Part shown: positions 8,772 through 17,100 of the stretch, piece by piece
Position numbering within the stretch: the first letter of the stretch is position 1
Layout: every line of letters starts with the position of its first letter
Assembly (NCBI RefSeq): GCF_001514495.1
Contig: NZ_BCNM01000002.1
Coordinates: 62,001 to 126,000, forward strand
Length of the DNA: 64,000 nucleotides
Origin: Paenibacillus pabuli NBRC 13638
GTDB lineage: Bacteria; Bacillota; Bacilli; Paenibacillales; Paenibacillaceae
Direction: 5' to 3'
Translations under genes and position numbers: made by a program
Notes under the pieces: generated by a model
Told to the model about the DNA's origin: nothing
Databases searched by the model: none
What the model saw: only the letters and a program-made list of their open reading frames with translations

Positions 8772-10667
8772 TCAGCGATTCAACAAACTGCCCACATAAC
8801 GGAGCAATTCATTCGCGCTGGCTGCGGTGTATCCATGTTCTTCAATTAACCGTTTAATCACTTCATTCATTCGTTTCAGTTGTGTCGCATCCGGTGTCTT
8901 GGTTGAGGTTGTGATCTTCACAATATCCTTTAAGTCAGTGAACAGCTTCTTCTCAATCGCTTCACGCAAGCGGTCATGGCTGCTGTACTCGAATTTGCGC
9001 TCCTTGCGAGAATAGGCCGAGATGCGGATCAATATCTCTTCCCTGAACGCCTTTTTGGCATTTTCAGAAATACCAATCTGCTCCTCAATCGAACGCATCA
9101 GACGCTCATCCGGGTCCATCTCCTCATCTGTCAGCGGATCACGGATTTTGGACCAGTTGCAGAAGGCCTCGATGTTATCCAGGTAATTTTCGAACAGCGT
9201 TCTGGCCGACTCTTCGAACGAGTAGACAAATGCTTTTTGCACTTCCTTCTTCGCCAGTTCATCATATTCTTTACGTGCCAACGCAATAAAGTTCAGATAA
9301 CGCTCGCGTTCCTCTTTCGTAATTGATGCGTGCTGATCCAGACCATCCTTGATCGCCCGGAGAATATCCAGCGCGTTAATGCACTGAAGATTTTGCTTAA
9401 TCAAAGCACTGGAAATCCGGTTAATGACGTAACGTGGATCAATTCCGGACATGCCTTCATCCAAATATTCATTTTGCATCTCTCGCAAATCAGCTTCTTT
9501 GTATCCTTCGACTTCTTCACCGTCATACATCCGCATTTTCTTGACCAGATCCATACCTTGTTTCTTCGTTTCTTTCAAGCGAGTAAGTATGGAGAAAATG
9601 GCTGCAGTCCGCAGGGCATGCGGTGCAATATGGACATGCTTCATATCACTTTGTTGAATGAGCTTGCTGTAAATCTTTTCTTCCTCGGAGACCTTCAGGT
9701 TGTAGGGAATCGGCATGACAATCATCCGGGATTGCAGCGCCTCATTCTTTTTGTTCGATATAAACGACTTGTACTCGGATTCATTGGTATGCGCCACAAT
9801 CATCTCATCCGCGCTAATTAATGCGAATCGTCCTGCCTTGAAATTTCCCTCCTGGGTCAGTGACAGCAAATTCCAAAGGAATTTTTCATCACATTTGAGC
9901 ATTTCCTGGAATTCCATCAATCCGCGATTTGCCTTGTTTAACTCCCCGTCAAAACGGTAGGCACGCGGATCAGACTCGGAACCAAATTCGGTGATGGTTG
10001 AAAAGTCGATACTGCCCGTCAAATCCGCGATATCCTGGGATTTCGGATCGGATGGACTAAATGTTCCAATCCCCACCCGGTTATCTTCCGAAATCACGAC
10101 CCGTTCCACCTTCACCCGGCTAATATCTCCGCCGTATTCAGTGCGAAGCCGCATCTGGCAGGATGGGCAGAGGTTGCCCTCAATGCGGACACCAATCTCC
10201 TTCTCCACTTCAGGACGAAGCTCCAGTGGAATCAGATGGAGGGGCTCCTCATGCATCGGGCAGCCTTCAATGGCGTACACGGCCCCCTTCTCTGTACGGG
10301 AGAACTGTTCAAGCCCACGTTTGAGCAACGTCACGAGCGTCGACTTCCCTCCACTGACCGGTCCCATAAGCAGCAAAATCCGTTTGCGTACATCCAGACG
10401 ACGAGCGGCCGAATGGAAATATTCTTCAACCAGCTTTTCAATGGACCGATCCAGCCCAAAAATCTCCTGTTCAAAAAACTTGTATCGTTTGTGCCCACCC
10501 ACTTCTTCTACACCAAACGATTCGATCATCTGGTACACTCGAGCGTGAGCCGTCATTGCCGGAGTCGGGTCCTCTCTCAGCAGTGCAATATAATCTTCAA
10601 ATGTTCCGTTCCATGTCAAACGGTCACTCTCTGCCCGATGTTCCGCAACGCGTTCAAAAATATTCAT
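8772..10667 (-). CDS. prkA: Serine protein kinase PrkA
   Basis: AAA+ ATPase/serine kinase linked in Bacillus to sporulation and, in some reports, to protease activity. At 631 residues it equals the usual length. It shows PrkA landmarks: N-terminal MNIFERVAEHR, Walker A GPVSGGKS near 102-109, a CPSC-type cysteine pair, and a C-terminal PrkA domain. The ATG at 10667 has GGGAGG seven bases upstream; a longer frame to 10733 lacks one. The usual neighbours yhbH and spoVR are not beside it. An octamer ATGGTATG (10716-10723, plus strand) reads CATACCAT on the coding strand, one base off a sigma-E -10 element, but the -35 is poor. Confidence 0.95.
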   Translation of the reverse strand: MNIFERVAEHRAESDRLTWNGTFEDYIALLREDPTPAMTAHARVYQMIESFGVEEVGGHKRYKFFEQEIFGLDRSIEKLVEEYFHSAARRLDVRKRILLLMGPVSGGKSTLVTLLKRGLEQFSRTEKGAVYAIEGCPMHEEPLHLIPLELRPEVEKEIGVRIEGNLCPSCQMRLRTEYGGDISRVKVERVVISEDNRVGIGTFSPSDPKSQDIADLTGSIDFSTITEFGSESDPRAYRFDGELNKANRGLMEFQEMLKCDEKFLWNLLSLTQEGNFKAGRFALISADEMIVAHTNESEYKSFISNKKNEALQSRMIVMPIPYNLKVSEEEKIYSKLIQQSDMKHVHIAPHALRTAAIFSILTRLKETKKQGMDLVKKMRMYDGEEVEGYKEADLREMQNEYLDEGMSGIDPRYVINRISSALIKQNLQCINALDILRAIKDGLDQHASITKEERERYLNFIALARKEYDELAKKEVQKAFVYSFEESARTLFENYLDNIEAFCNWSKIRDPLTDEEMDPDERLMRSIEEQIGISENAKKAFREEILIRISAYSRKERKFEYSSHDRLREAIEKKLFTDLKDIVKITTSTKTPDATQLKRMNEVIKRLIEEHGYTAASANELLRYVGSLLNR

Positions 10668-11027
10668 GCTTGGTACCTCCCATGGCTCCTTTAGTGTGAT
10701 TGTCAACCATTCCGAATGGTATGAAGAAATCAATAGAATTACGGCTCCTGCTTGAATACCAATCTGCGGTCCGGATTAGTCCCGCCACCCTCTGTCCAAA
10801 CAACTTGTATTGTTGTGAAAAGTGTATTACATACCTATGCGGGAAATCGGATAAGTTGACCTCTTTTTTTCAATCCCAAGGTCTTAATTTGAGGCTTTCC
10901 CTGTTCTATCAGACATCTTATGCCCTCAGAAAAAAAAGAACGGATATGATATAATGAAGGTTCTAAATTCGGAAAACGGGACAAAACATGGCCATAGACG
11001 GGCCACTTCAAGGAAGGAGCAGAAACG
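10668..11027. other. Divergent intergenic region, prkA / DUF2161 gene
   Basis: This 360-base spacer holds the leaders of two divergent genes. For the rightward gene there is a perfect TATAAT at 10950-10955 with no convincing -35 and a strong AAGGAAGGAG ribosome binding site before 11028. For prkA only a weak sigma-E-like -10 is visible. No stable hairpin or further open frame was noticed. Confidence 0.5.
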
Positions 11028-11873
11028 ATGGCAGTGCAGTACGAAACAGAGTTATATTCGCCTGTAAAGGCTTTTTTCGAACGTCGCGGCTACGACGTGA
11101 AGGCTGAAGTCAAACATTGTGACCTGGTCGGGGTCAAACCGGATCAGAATGAACCACTCATTGTTGAAATGAAAAAAACATTCAATCTGTCTCTGCTGCT
11201 CCAAGGAATGCAGCGCCTGAAGCTCAGTCCCTTCGTTTATTTGGCTGTGGAGCGGAATCGTAGCAAACGCGGGGCGGTGAACCAGCGCTGGGGCGAATTG
11301 ACAGCATTGTGCAGACAGCTTGGTCTGGGGCTCATGACCGTTACCTTTTACAAAACCAAAGCTCCCCTGATCGATGTGCTGTGCGAACCTGCTACCCAAG
11401 CTCCCCTGTCTGGTAGCGGCACCGGAGTCCGCAAGGGCGGAATCCGAAGACAACGACTGCTGCGTGAATTCGACGAGCGGAGTGGTGACTACAATACAGG
11501 AGGAAGCACACACAGGCAGTTGGTCACTGCATACAGGGAAAAGGCATTACGCATCGCTTCTGCCCTTCGTGCTCAGGGTGAATCTTCCCCGGCTTTTCTC
11601 GCCAAGCAGACAAGTGTCGGATCCGCTGCCGCCATTCTGCAAAAAAATTATTATGGCTGGTTCGAGCGGCTATCCCGCGGACGATATGTGCTGACAATTA
11701 AGGGTGTTCAGGCACTAACCGATCATGCTCACATGCTTGAGGATAATGATATGATTGAGCAAAGTATAAATGAACCAGAAATAGATATTTCCCTGATTCA
11801 CGGTGATGACGATAGACTACAGCACATTGCGGAAATAGCAGAGCCGTACCTGCTCCCAAAAAGGAATGTCTGA
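11028..11873 (+). CDS. DUF2161 protein with PD-(D/E)xK-like nuclease motif
   Basis: Resembles the DUF2161 family, annotated as putative PD-(D/E)xK phosphodiesterases. The N-terminal half shows the layout Asp32 (CDLVGV), then Glu47-x-Lys49 (IVEMKK), with a beta strand in between, as in restriction-endonuclease-like cores. The C-terminal half (about 150-281) has a winged-helix look: LRAQGESSPAFLAKQT and YGWFERLSRGRY. It is a single gene with a good ribosome binding site, ending at a strong bidirectional terminator. The biological substrate is unknown; DNA repair or nucleic acid processing is only inferred. Confidence 0.75.
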   Translation: MAVQYETELYSPVKAFFERRGYDVKAEVKHCDLVGVKPDQNEPLIVEMKKTFNLSLLLQGMQRLKLSPFVYLAVERNRSKRGAVNQRWGELTALCRQLGLGLMTVTFYKTKAPLIDVLCEPATQAPLSGSGTGVRKGGIRRQRLLREFDERSGDYNTGGSTHRQLVTAYREKALRIASALRAQGESSPAFLAKQTSVGSAAAILQKNYYGWFERLSRGRYVLTIKGVQALTDHAHMLEDNDMIEQSINEPEIDISLIHGDDDRLQHIAEIAEPYLLPKRNV

Positions 11874-11896
11874 GCCAGTGAGCTTGAAGTAAAAAT

Positions 11897-11950
11897 GAAA
11901 TGCAAAAAGCCTGTTATCTCCTTAAGGAAATAACAGGCTTTTTGCATTTC
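11897..11950. terminator. Bidirectional terminator between convergent genes
   Basis: A 21-bp perfect inverted repeat closes on a smaller TCC-TTAA-GGA hairpin, with A and T tracts inside the arms. It serves the DUF2161 gene from the left and azoR from the right. Confidence 0.9.
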
Positions 11951-11961
11951 TATATATGCTA

Positions 11962-12588
11962 TTAGAAGCTTGCTGCTACTTCAGAAGCCAATTTCAGACC
12001 TGCTGCCACGATATCTTGGGAACGGTCAGGGGAAGCGTTGTGGCCTTCAACGATAACCAATTCAGGGTTTTGAATACCCCAGAAGTTCAGTACATTCGTT
12101 ACATATTTTACGGACATTTCAGCGGATGCCATAGGCTCAACAGAGTAAACACCGCCACGTGCGTTCAGCAATGCCACTTTTTTGTCGCCAACCAGGCCTA
12201 CAGGGCCTTCAGCAGTGTATTTGAACATTTTGCCAGCTTGGCTCAGGTAGGAAATGTAGTTCACCAGTGGTGCTGGAACAGTGAAGTTCCACAGTGGGAA
12301 CGCAAATACCACTTTGTCAGCTGCCAAGAATTGATCTTGCAATTGTGCTGCCAGTGCAGCCGCTTTTTGCTCTTCAGCTGTTGCTTCGATGCCGTTAGCT
12401 GCTTTGTATCCACCCGTAATTACAGTGTTGCCGTAGTAAGGAAGATCTGTATTGTAGAGATCCAATTCGGTAACTGTGTCACCTGGGTGGGACTCTTTGT
12501 ATGCGCTCAGAAATGCATCGTACAATTGTACGCTGACTGCTTGATCTGCAGGACGGTCGTTTGCTTTGACAAATAAAATGTTAGACAT
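11962..12588 (-). CDS. azoR: FMN-dependent NADH-azoreductase
   Basis: Flavodoxin-fold quinone/azo reductase that uses FMN and NADH and typically protects against quinone stress. It begins MSNILFVKANDRP and is 208 residues long, as usual for AzoR. The VFAFPLWNFTVPAPL segment is the characteristic FMN-binding P-x-x-N-F region, and GGVYSVEP is near the second flavin contact. The ATG at 12588 follows GGGGGAA; an upstream in-frame extension has no ribosome binding site. Single gene. Confidence 0.92.
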   Translation of the reverse strand: MSNILFVKANDRPADQAVSVQLYDAFLSAYKESHPGDTVTELDLYNTDLPYYGNTVITGGYKAANGIEATAEEQKAAALAAQLQDQFLAADKVVFAFPLWNFTVPAPLVNYISYLSQAGKMFKYTAEGPVGLVGDKKVALLNARGGVYSVEPMASAEMSVKYVTNVLNFWGIQNPELVIVEGHNASPDRSQDIVAAGLKLASEVAASF

Positions 12589-12825
12589 GTTCGTTCCCCC
12601 GTTAGTTAAAATATATGAGTGCTTCTCCTGAACTTGCAATGAATGCAGCTTATATAAAAGAAACAACAACTCATTAATTCATATTATATATAAAAATGTT
12701 AGTGGATGCAATAACGTAATTACTTTGGGGGCAGCACATCTATTCCTAATCCAATTGCCTGGACCTTCCAATAGTCAAAGTTCCAGGCGTTAATTGAATT
12801 CAATCTTTATCTTCCTAAAAGCATT

Positions 12826-14049
12826 CTAGCTCCGGGCTGTAAACTCGGATATGGACTCACTGATCAGATTCATGCCCAGTAACAACTCATCCCGACCAGG
12901 GTGGCTGAAGTTCAGTCGGATGTACCGATGATCCTGTGTCCCTGTAGAGCACAGAGAACCTGGAAGAAAAGATACCCCTTTTAACAGAGCTGCTTTGAGC
13001 AGCGCTCCGCTGTCCAATCCATCCGGCAGCTGTACCCACAGATACATTCCTCCTTCTGGAATGCTGTACTGGCACCCCTTCCAGCCCGGACGTTTCAACA
13101 ATTCGAGCATCAGTTTGAGTCTGGTTTTATACTCCCGATTCAGCATGGACAGGTGATCACTCCATTTAAAAGGAGAATGGGCCAGCAGTTGAAATAACAA
13201 GCGCTGATTCATCGGACTGGATTGCCCATCTGCTATCCTTTTCACTGAAGCCATAGCTTGGATCAGCGCAGGATGTCCGGCAGCCCAACCCGTACGCAGG
13301 GCTGGTGCTACGGTTTTGCTAAATGAACCAATGTAGAGAACATGTCCACCCTGATCCGCTGTATCCAGCGCAAAGAGGGAAGGATATCTCCGATAGAATT
13401 CCCCTGGCTCCAGACCATCGAAGTGCAGTTCGCCATAGGAATCATCCTCCACAAGCAGCACACCATAACGTGAGCACAGATCCAGCACTGCCTCACGACG
13501 TTCCATGCTCCACAGCACACCTGTCGGATTGGAAAAACTGGGTGCAGCAAAAAGCAGCTTCGGTCTCACCTGCTGCATGTGATGCTCCAAGAGGTCAGGC
13601 AAAATACCGTCGCCATCACCTGTCACTGGCACAATTTTGGCACCCTGCATTTCCAGAACCTCAAGACAACCAGGAGAGGTAGGGTGCTCAACCAGTACAG
13701 AATCTCCAGGTTCAAGTAACAATCGCATCACAAGATCGATGGCCTGCTGAGTACCTGTTGTCAATAGAATTTGCTCTGGAACCGTCCGTATGCCCTTGCG
13801 TGCATTCCAGTCTTTGTCCAGCCACTCTCTCAGGGGTCTGTACCCAGCCGGCTCACCATATTGTAATGCAGAAGGACCAGAACTAAAAACAGAGACCGCT
13901 GCTTCTTCCAGAAGTTTGAATGGAAATAGCTCCTCCGCAGGCAGTTCTTCTGCCAGCGAAATGAAATAATCCCGGCCAGACATTTCACGAATATCCCTCA
14001 GCGGTGATGACAGAAGCCTGTTTGTACGGGAGGCGAAGAAATATTTCAT
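12826..14049 (-). CDS. PLP-dependent aminotransferase class I/II
   Basis: Fold-type I aminotransferase of the 2-aminoadipate/aromatic group related to the catalytic half of MocR regulators, but with no GntR DNA-binding domain. Landmarks are QYGEPAGYRPLREWL near the N-terminus, TTGTQQAIDL, SNPTG in the middle, LVEDDSYGE, and the PLP lysine in GSFSKTVAPALRTGW. At 407 residues it is full length. The ATG follows AAAGGGG. The substrate cannot be told from sequence. It is transcribed alone, next to an orphan response regulator on the same strand. Confidence 0.88.
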   Translation of the reverse strand: MKYFFASRTNRLLSSPLRDIREMSGRDYFISLAEELPAEELFPFKLLEEAAVSVFSSGPSALQYGEPAGYRPLREWLDKDWNARKGIRTVPEQILLTTGTQQAIDLVMRLLLEPGDSVLVEHPTSPGCLEVLEMQGAKIVPVTGDGDGILPDLLEHHMQQVRPKLLFAAPSFSNPTGVLWSMERREAVLDLCSRYGVLLVEDDSYGELHFDGLEPGEFYRRYPSLFALDTADQGGHVLYIGSFSKTVAPALRTGWAAGHPALIQAMASVKRIADGQSSPMNQRLLFQLLAHSPFKWSDHLSMLNREYKTRLKLMLELLKRPGWKGCQYSIPEGGMYLWVQLPDGLDSGALLKAALLKGVSFLPGSLCSTGTQDHRYIRLNFSHPGRDELLLGMNLISESISEFTARS

Positions 14050-14189
14050 CGGTCCGTTCCCCTTTCATCCCTATTCGAACTGTGCTCGCAGTCCGCAGCC
14101 CCTACAACCTATTCCGGTTGGGCACTGAATATGACCTGATCGAACACCTGACGAGTCATTGTACATAGGGATCACCGGAACTATGCTCG

Positions 14190-14846
14190 TCAGGATACGG
14201 TTTTGGTCTGCCTCGCATATAAAGCGTAACGTTCAATGGCCTGTGCCCTGCTGCTGACATCCAGCTTCACATATATTTTACGCAGATAGTTATCAATCGA
14301 ACGTCTGCTAACGTTAATCTCACTGGCTATTTTATCATAGGTTACGCCCTGTACAATTCTTTCCATAATAAAAGTTTCCGTTTCGGTTAATTCAACAATA
14401 AGCTCTTCTGCCGGAGATTCGACAGGCTGAGCCCACTCCGGACTGGCTAACCAGGATAAAGGAATGGAAACACATCCCTCACGAAGTCCGGAGATCAGAT
14501 GGATCAGCTGGCTAGGGGAAGCCTGTTTGGACAGCATACCACTTGCACCAAGGCTGATTAGATGTCGAAATAACTTTACATTGTCTTCATCCGTCAGAAT
14601 AATGATATGGCTATGCGCCGACAGATTTTTCATCTGTGCAATATACTGATCCGCCTGACCCTCAGGAAGCCGATAATCCATCAGAATCAGATCAGGCTGG
14701 TGAATGTTCACCAGCTCAAGGCCTTCCGACCCGGTCGAAGTCATACCCCTCACTAACAGATCCTGCTGCTCTTCCAAAATTAATTTCGTACCCAGCATGC
14801 TGGTGGGGTGGATATCTATGATGACCACCTGCCATACTTTTTTCAT
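14190..14846 (-). CDS. Orphan NarL/FixJ-type response regulator
   Basis: Receiver plus LuxR-type helix-turn-helix protein of 218 residues. The receiver resembles ComA-type regulators. The presumed phosphoacceptor lies in LILMDYRLPEG. The acidic pocket reads IIDIHPTS, so the second of the two usual aspartates is isoleucine (codon ATC), which may weaken Mg2+ binding and phosphorylation. The C-terminus has ETFIMERIVQGVTYDKIA and a recognition helix in VSRRSIDNYLRKIYVKL. No kinase gene is adjacent. The ATG follows GGGGGAAC. Targets unknown. Confidence 0.88.
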   Translation of the reverse strand: MKKVWQVVIIDIHPTSMLGTKLILEEQQDLLVRGMTSTGSEGLELVNIHQPDLILMDYRLPEGQADQYIAQMKNLSAHSHIIILTDEDNVKLFRHLISLGASGMLSKQASPSQLIHLISGLREGCVSIPLSWLASPEWAQPVESPAEELIVELTETETFIMERIVQGVTYDKIASEINVSRRSIDNYLRKIYVKLDVSSRAQAIERYALYARQTKTVS

Positions 14847-15211
14847 TGTTGTTCCCCCTGTTATGTATTGGACAAATTCCTTTTCTACTCTGAGCCATGA
14901 TGATGCTACTCCCCCTGCGACAGTCCGTGTATAGAAGAAGCAAGAGTCGTATTATGTCGAAAAATAGAATTTCAGACGAGAAAGCTGTAAAAACAGCTCT
15001 ATTTCTACTGTGTTTCGCAGTCGCAACATCAGGACTTTTGCCTTTTCAAACCAGAAAAGATCAAAACATAGTATAATTTTCCTGCATTACTATCTAAAAA
15101 AGTCGAAAAACTTGCCCAAAGTTCCTACTTATTGCATCTATAAGAAATTGTATCCTAGGACTTCCTTCCGATGCAATCTCTTTTTATCCTATTCTTTAAA
15201 GAATTTCATTT
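14847..15211. other. Intergenic region without recognised gene
   Basis: AT-rich spacer between divergent genes. It holds the leader of the orphan regulator, a short AGCTGT-AAAA-ACAGCT hairpin near 14985-15000, and an 8-bp inverted repeat (15131-15138 with 15170-15177) followed by a T-rich stretch. A 69-codon frame at 15010 lacks a ribosome binding site and was not called. Confidence 0.4.
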
Positions 15212-15240
15212 TTGCGTAATCAATAGTGGCATGATAGAAT
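15212..15240 (+). promoter_or_regulatory. Sigma-A-type promoter of the 15.3-16.8 kb pair
   Basis: TTGCGT (15212-15217) and TAGAAT (15235-15240) are separated by 17 bases. They lie 48 bases before the start at 15288. Confidence 0.55.
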
Positions 15241-15287
15241 GAGGACTGGAAAATTTTTTGTACCTATAAATGACCAGGAGTGATGAT

Positions 15288-15698
15288 ATGAAACCTTCTG
15301 CCCAACCTTCTGACATCCATCACACCCGGAGCGCCAAAGGCAAGGCCGGATCTTCAGTCAAGCTGTTTCTGGTAATGTGGATCGTTCTCATTGCACTTGG
15401 AGTACTTGGAACCTACTATTATAGTAACCACCTCCAGCAACAGATGATAACTCAGCTTCAGACCCATAATCAGCAGCAGATTGCAGCACTCAAAGCCGAC
15501 TACGAAAAGCAGCTAACAACGATATCTCAGGAAGTATCGGACCTGCAGGGACAGGTGCAGTCCTTTAATGAATTGCTGACTTTTACCAAGGATAATGCAA
15601 ACGATAAAACCGACAACAGCAACAAATTGTATACCCAGCTGAGCGAAGTCAAAAAACAACTGGAAACACTCCAGAAAAAGATGGATCTGCTCAAATGA
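15288..15698 (+). CDS. Small membrane-anchored coiled-coil protein
   Basis: Not assigned to a known family. A hydrophilic N-terminus of about 25 residues is followed by one transmembrane helix (LFLVMWIVLIALGVLGTYYY). About 90 residues of glutamine- and lysine-rich coiled coil (QLQTHNQQQIAALKADYEKQ, then LETLQKKMDLLK) end the protein. The ATG at 15288 has AGGAGTGAT just upstream; the ATG at 15270 does not. Its stop overlaps the next start by four bases (ATGA), implying translational coupling. It probably works with the phosphodiester glycosidase, perhaps as a membrane partner; this is inference. Confidence 0.75.
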   Translation: MKPSAQPSDIHHTRSAKGKAGSSVKLFLVMWIVLIALGVLGTYYYSNHLQQQMITQLQTHNQQQIAALKADYEKQLTTISQEVSDLQGQVQSFNELLTFTKDNANDKTDNSNKLYTQLSEVKKQLETLQKKMDLLK

Positions 15699-16759
15699 TT
15701 ACACCGGTAAAACAGGTTAATCGTTTATTTATGCTTGCACTTGCTCCTTTTGTTGGACTGATGTTATGCCTGCTGCTGATACGTCCACCGCTTGAACCTG
15801 CAAACTTCATCGAATCCGGTCTGGCTGAAGAGACCGTTACATCCCAGACCCAGGCGATTAGCCAGGAGCTTGCAGGGGCAAAAGAAGCTGCGGTTCAAAC
15901 TTCTTCTTCTATTAAAAGAACAACACAACTGTACAATCAGACAACAAGCACGATGTCTACCCTTGTACAGAAGGCGAAGGTTCAAGCCGCTCGCCCGGAA
16001 ACGATCTATAATCAACGGATCTCATCCAAATTGGGCGTTCCGTTTGAACGGATTAACAGTGATCGCCTTACGATTGAACTTTACAGAGTCAATCCAGGCT
16101 CCTATAAGGGCTATGCCATGAAAATCAAGCTGAAAGACCCTACCGCCATGAAAATGGCTTTAGACAGCGAGCTTGGCCGTTCTGAGACAACCATGCAGGC
16201 GGTGAAGCGTAATGGTGCCATTGCTGGCATTAATGCTGGCGGGTTCGCCGACAGCGGAGGTAAACGCTACCCGCTGAGTACAACGGTTATGGACGGCAAG
16301 TATGTGAACGGTTTTCAGGCCAGCTTTAAGGATTTATTTTTTGTAGGTCTTGATCATTCCGGCAAGCTGGTAGGCGGCAAATTTTTCGACAAAAGTTCCC
16401 TGGATCGCCTGCAACCGCAATTCGGAGCCACATTTGTACCCGTGCTGCTGAAGAACGGACAGAAGACGGTGATCCCGGACAAATGGAAAGTGTCACCCAA
16501 ACGGGCTCCACGTACTGTTATTGGCAACTACAAAGATGATCAATTGCTGATCATCGTGGTTGACGGGTACAACGAAGCCGGCAGTTCAGGCGCCACCCTC
16601 GAAGAGCTGCAAGGCCGGTTGTACAAGCTTGGCGTCGTCGACGCCTATAATCTGGATGGCGGCGGATCATCCTCCCTGATCGTGAACAACCGGGTTGTGA
16701 ATAATCCTTCGGATGGGAACCTCCGACCGGTACCTACTCACTTTTTATTTTACAAATGA
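15695..16759 (+). CDS. Phosphodiester glycosidase family protein (NAGPA domain)
   Basis: Membrane-anchored, probably extracellular enzyme with an N-terminal hydrophobic helix (about 12-30). A linker of roughly 70 residues leads to a NAGPA/DUF2233 domain (about 120-354). Family hallmarks seen are AGINAGGF in the first half and NLDGGGSSSLIV near the end. Relatives remove sugar caps from phosphodiesters in mammals and act on envelope or exopolysaccharide phosphodiesters in bacteria; the bacterial substrate here is unknown. It is translationally coupled to the preceding coiled-coil gene. A second NAGPA-type C-terminus lies at the right edge of the window. Confidence 0.85.
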   Translation: MITPVKQVNRLFMLALAPFVGLMLCLLLIRPPLEPANFIESGLAEETVTSQTQAISQELAGAKEAAVQTSSSIKRTTQLYNQTTSTMSTLVQKAKVQAARPETIYNQRISSKLGVPFERINSDRLTIELYRVNPGSYKGYAMKIKLKDPTAMKMALDSELGRSETTMQAVKRNGAIAGINAGGFADSGGKRYPLSTTVMDGKYVNGFQASFKDLFFVGLDHSGKLVGGKFFDKSSLDRLQPQFGATFVPVLLKNGQKTVIPDKWKVSPKRAPRTVIGNYKDDQLLIIVVDGYNEAGSSGATLEELQGRLYKLGVVDAYNLDGGGSSSLIVNNRVVNNPSDGNLRPVPTHFLFYK

Positions 16760-16833
16760 TGGTGTGAAGCATTCCTTTTCTTCATATAATGGTTATAATA
16801 GAAGTAAATGAGATTGTACAGGAGGTGCCATGT

Positions 16834-16938
16834 ATGTCTTTTTCACTGACATTTTGGATTATTGCTATCGTATTGACTCTCTTCATTACAGGCATTCTCA
16901 CTTCATCCTACAACAATGACAAAACAAAAGGCCTTTAG
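16834..16938 (+). CDS. 34-residue small membrane protein
   Basis: A short frame with a very good ribosome binding site (AGGAGGTGCC) and an intrinsic terminator directly after it. The product begins MSFSLTFWIIAIVLTLF: one hydrophobic helix of about 20 residues, then a short polar tail (SSYNNDKTKGL). The overlapping ATG at 16830 opens a different frame. No family was recognised. The ribosome binding site, helix and terminator together make it a likely real gene. Confidence 0.65.
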   Translation: MSFSLTFWIIAIVLTLFITGILTSSYNNDKTKGL

Positions 16939-16942
16939 GCCC

Positions 16943-16976
16943 AGCCTCTCCTTTGGAGAGGCTTTTTCATTTTTTG
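16943..16976 (+). terminator. Terminator after small membrane protein gene
   Basis: A 9-bp perfect stem AGCCTCTCC / GGAGAGGCT with a 3-base loop is followed by TTTTCATTTTTT. Confidence 0.9.
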
Positions 16977-16990
16977 TACGGATCAAATAA

Positions 16991-17046
16991 CAAGAGACAA
17001 GGCTTAAAAGAATAAATGCTGCAATTCTTCTAAGCCTTGTCTCTTG
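16991..17046. terminator. Long inverted repeat, probable minus-strand terminator
   Basis: A 16-bp perfect stem (16991-17006 with 17031-17046) has further inner pairing AGAAT/ATTCT. It lies 55 bases past the LacI stop at 17101. The U tract is weak on either strand. Confidence 0.5.
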
Positions 17047-17100
17047 CTGTACAGTCGTCGTTTGACACCTCATCCACAGGATAAAATAGGGGACGCCTAG

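Noticed and set aside
11028..11873. Restriction or phage-defence locus around the DUF2161 gene
   Set aside because: No methyltransferase, specificity subunit or other defence gene lies nearby; neighbours are housekeeping genes.
15131..15177. 8-bp inverted repeat followed by T-rich sequence as a terminator
   Set aside because: The loop is over 30 bases, no gene precedes it on the plus strand, and the T tract is interrupted.
15010..15219. 69-codon frame in the intergenic region
   Set aside because: No ribosome binding site, basic low-complexity product, and it overlaps the promoter at 15212-15240.
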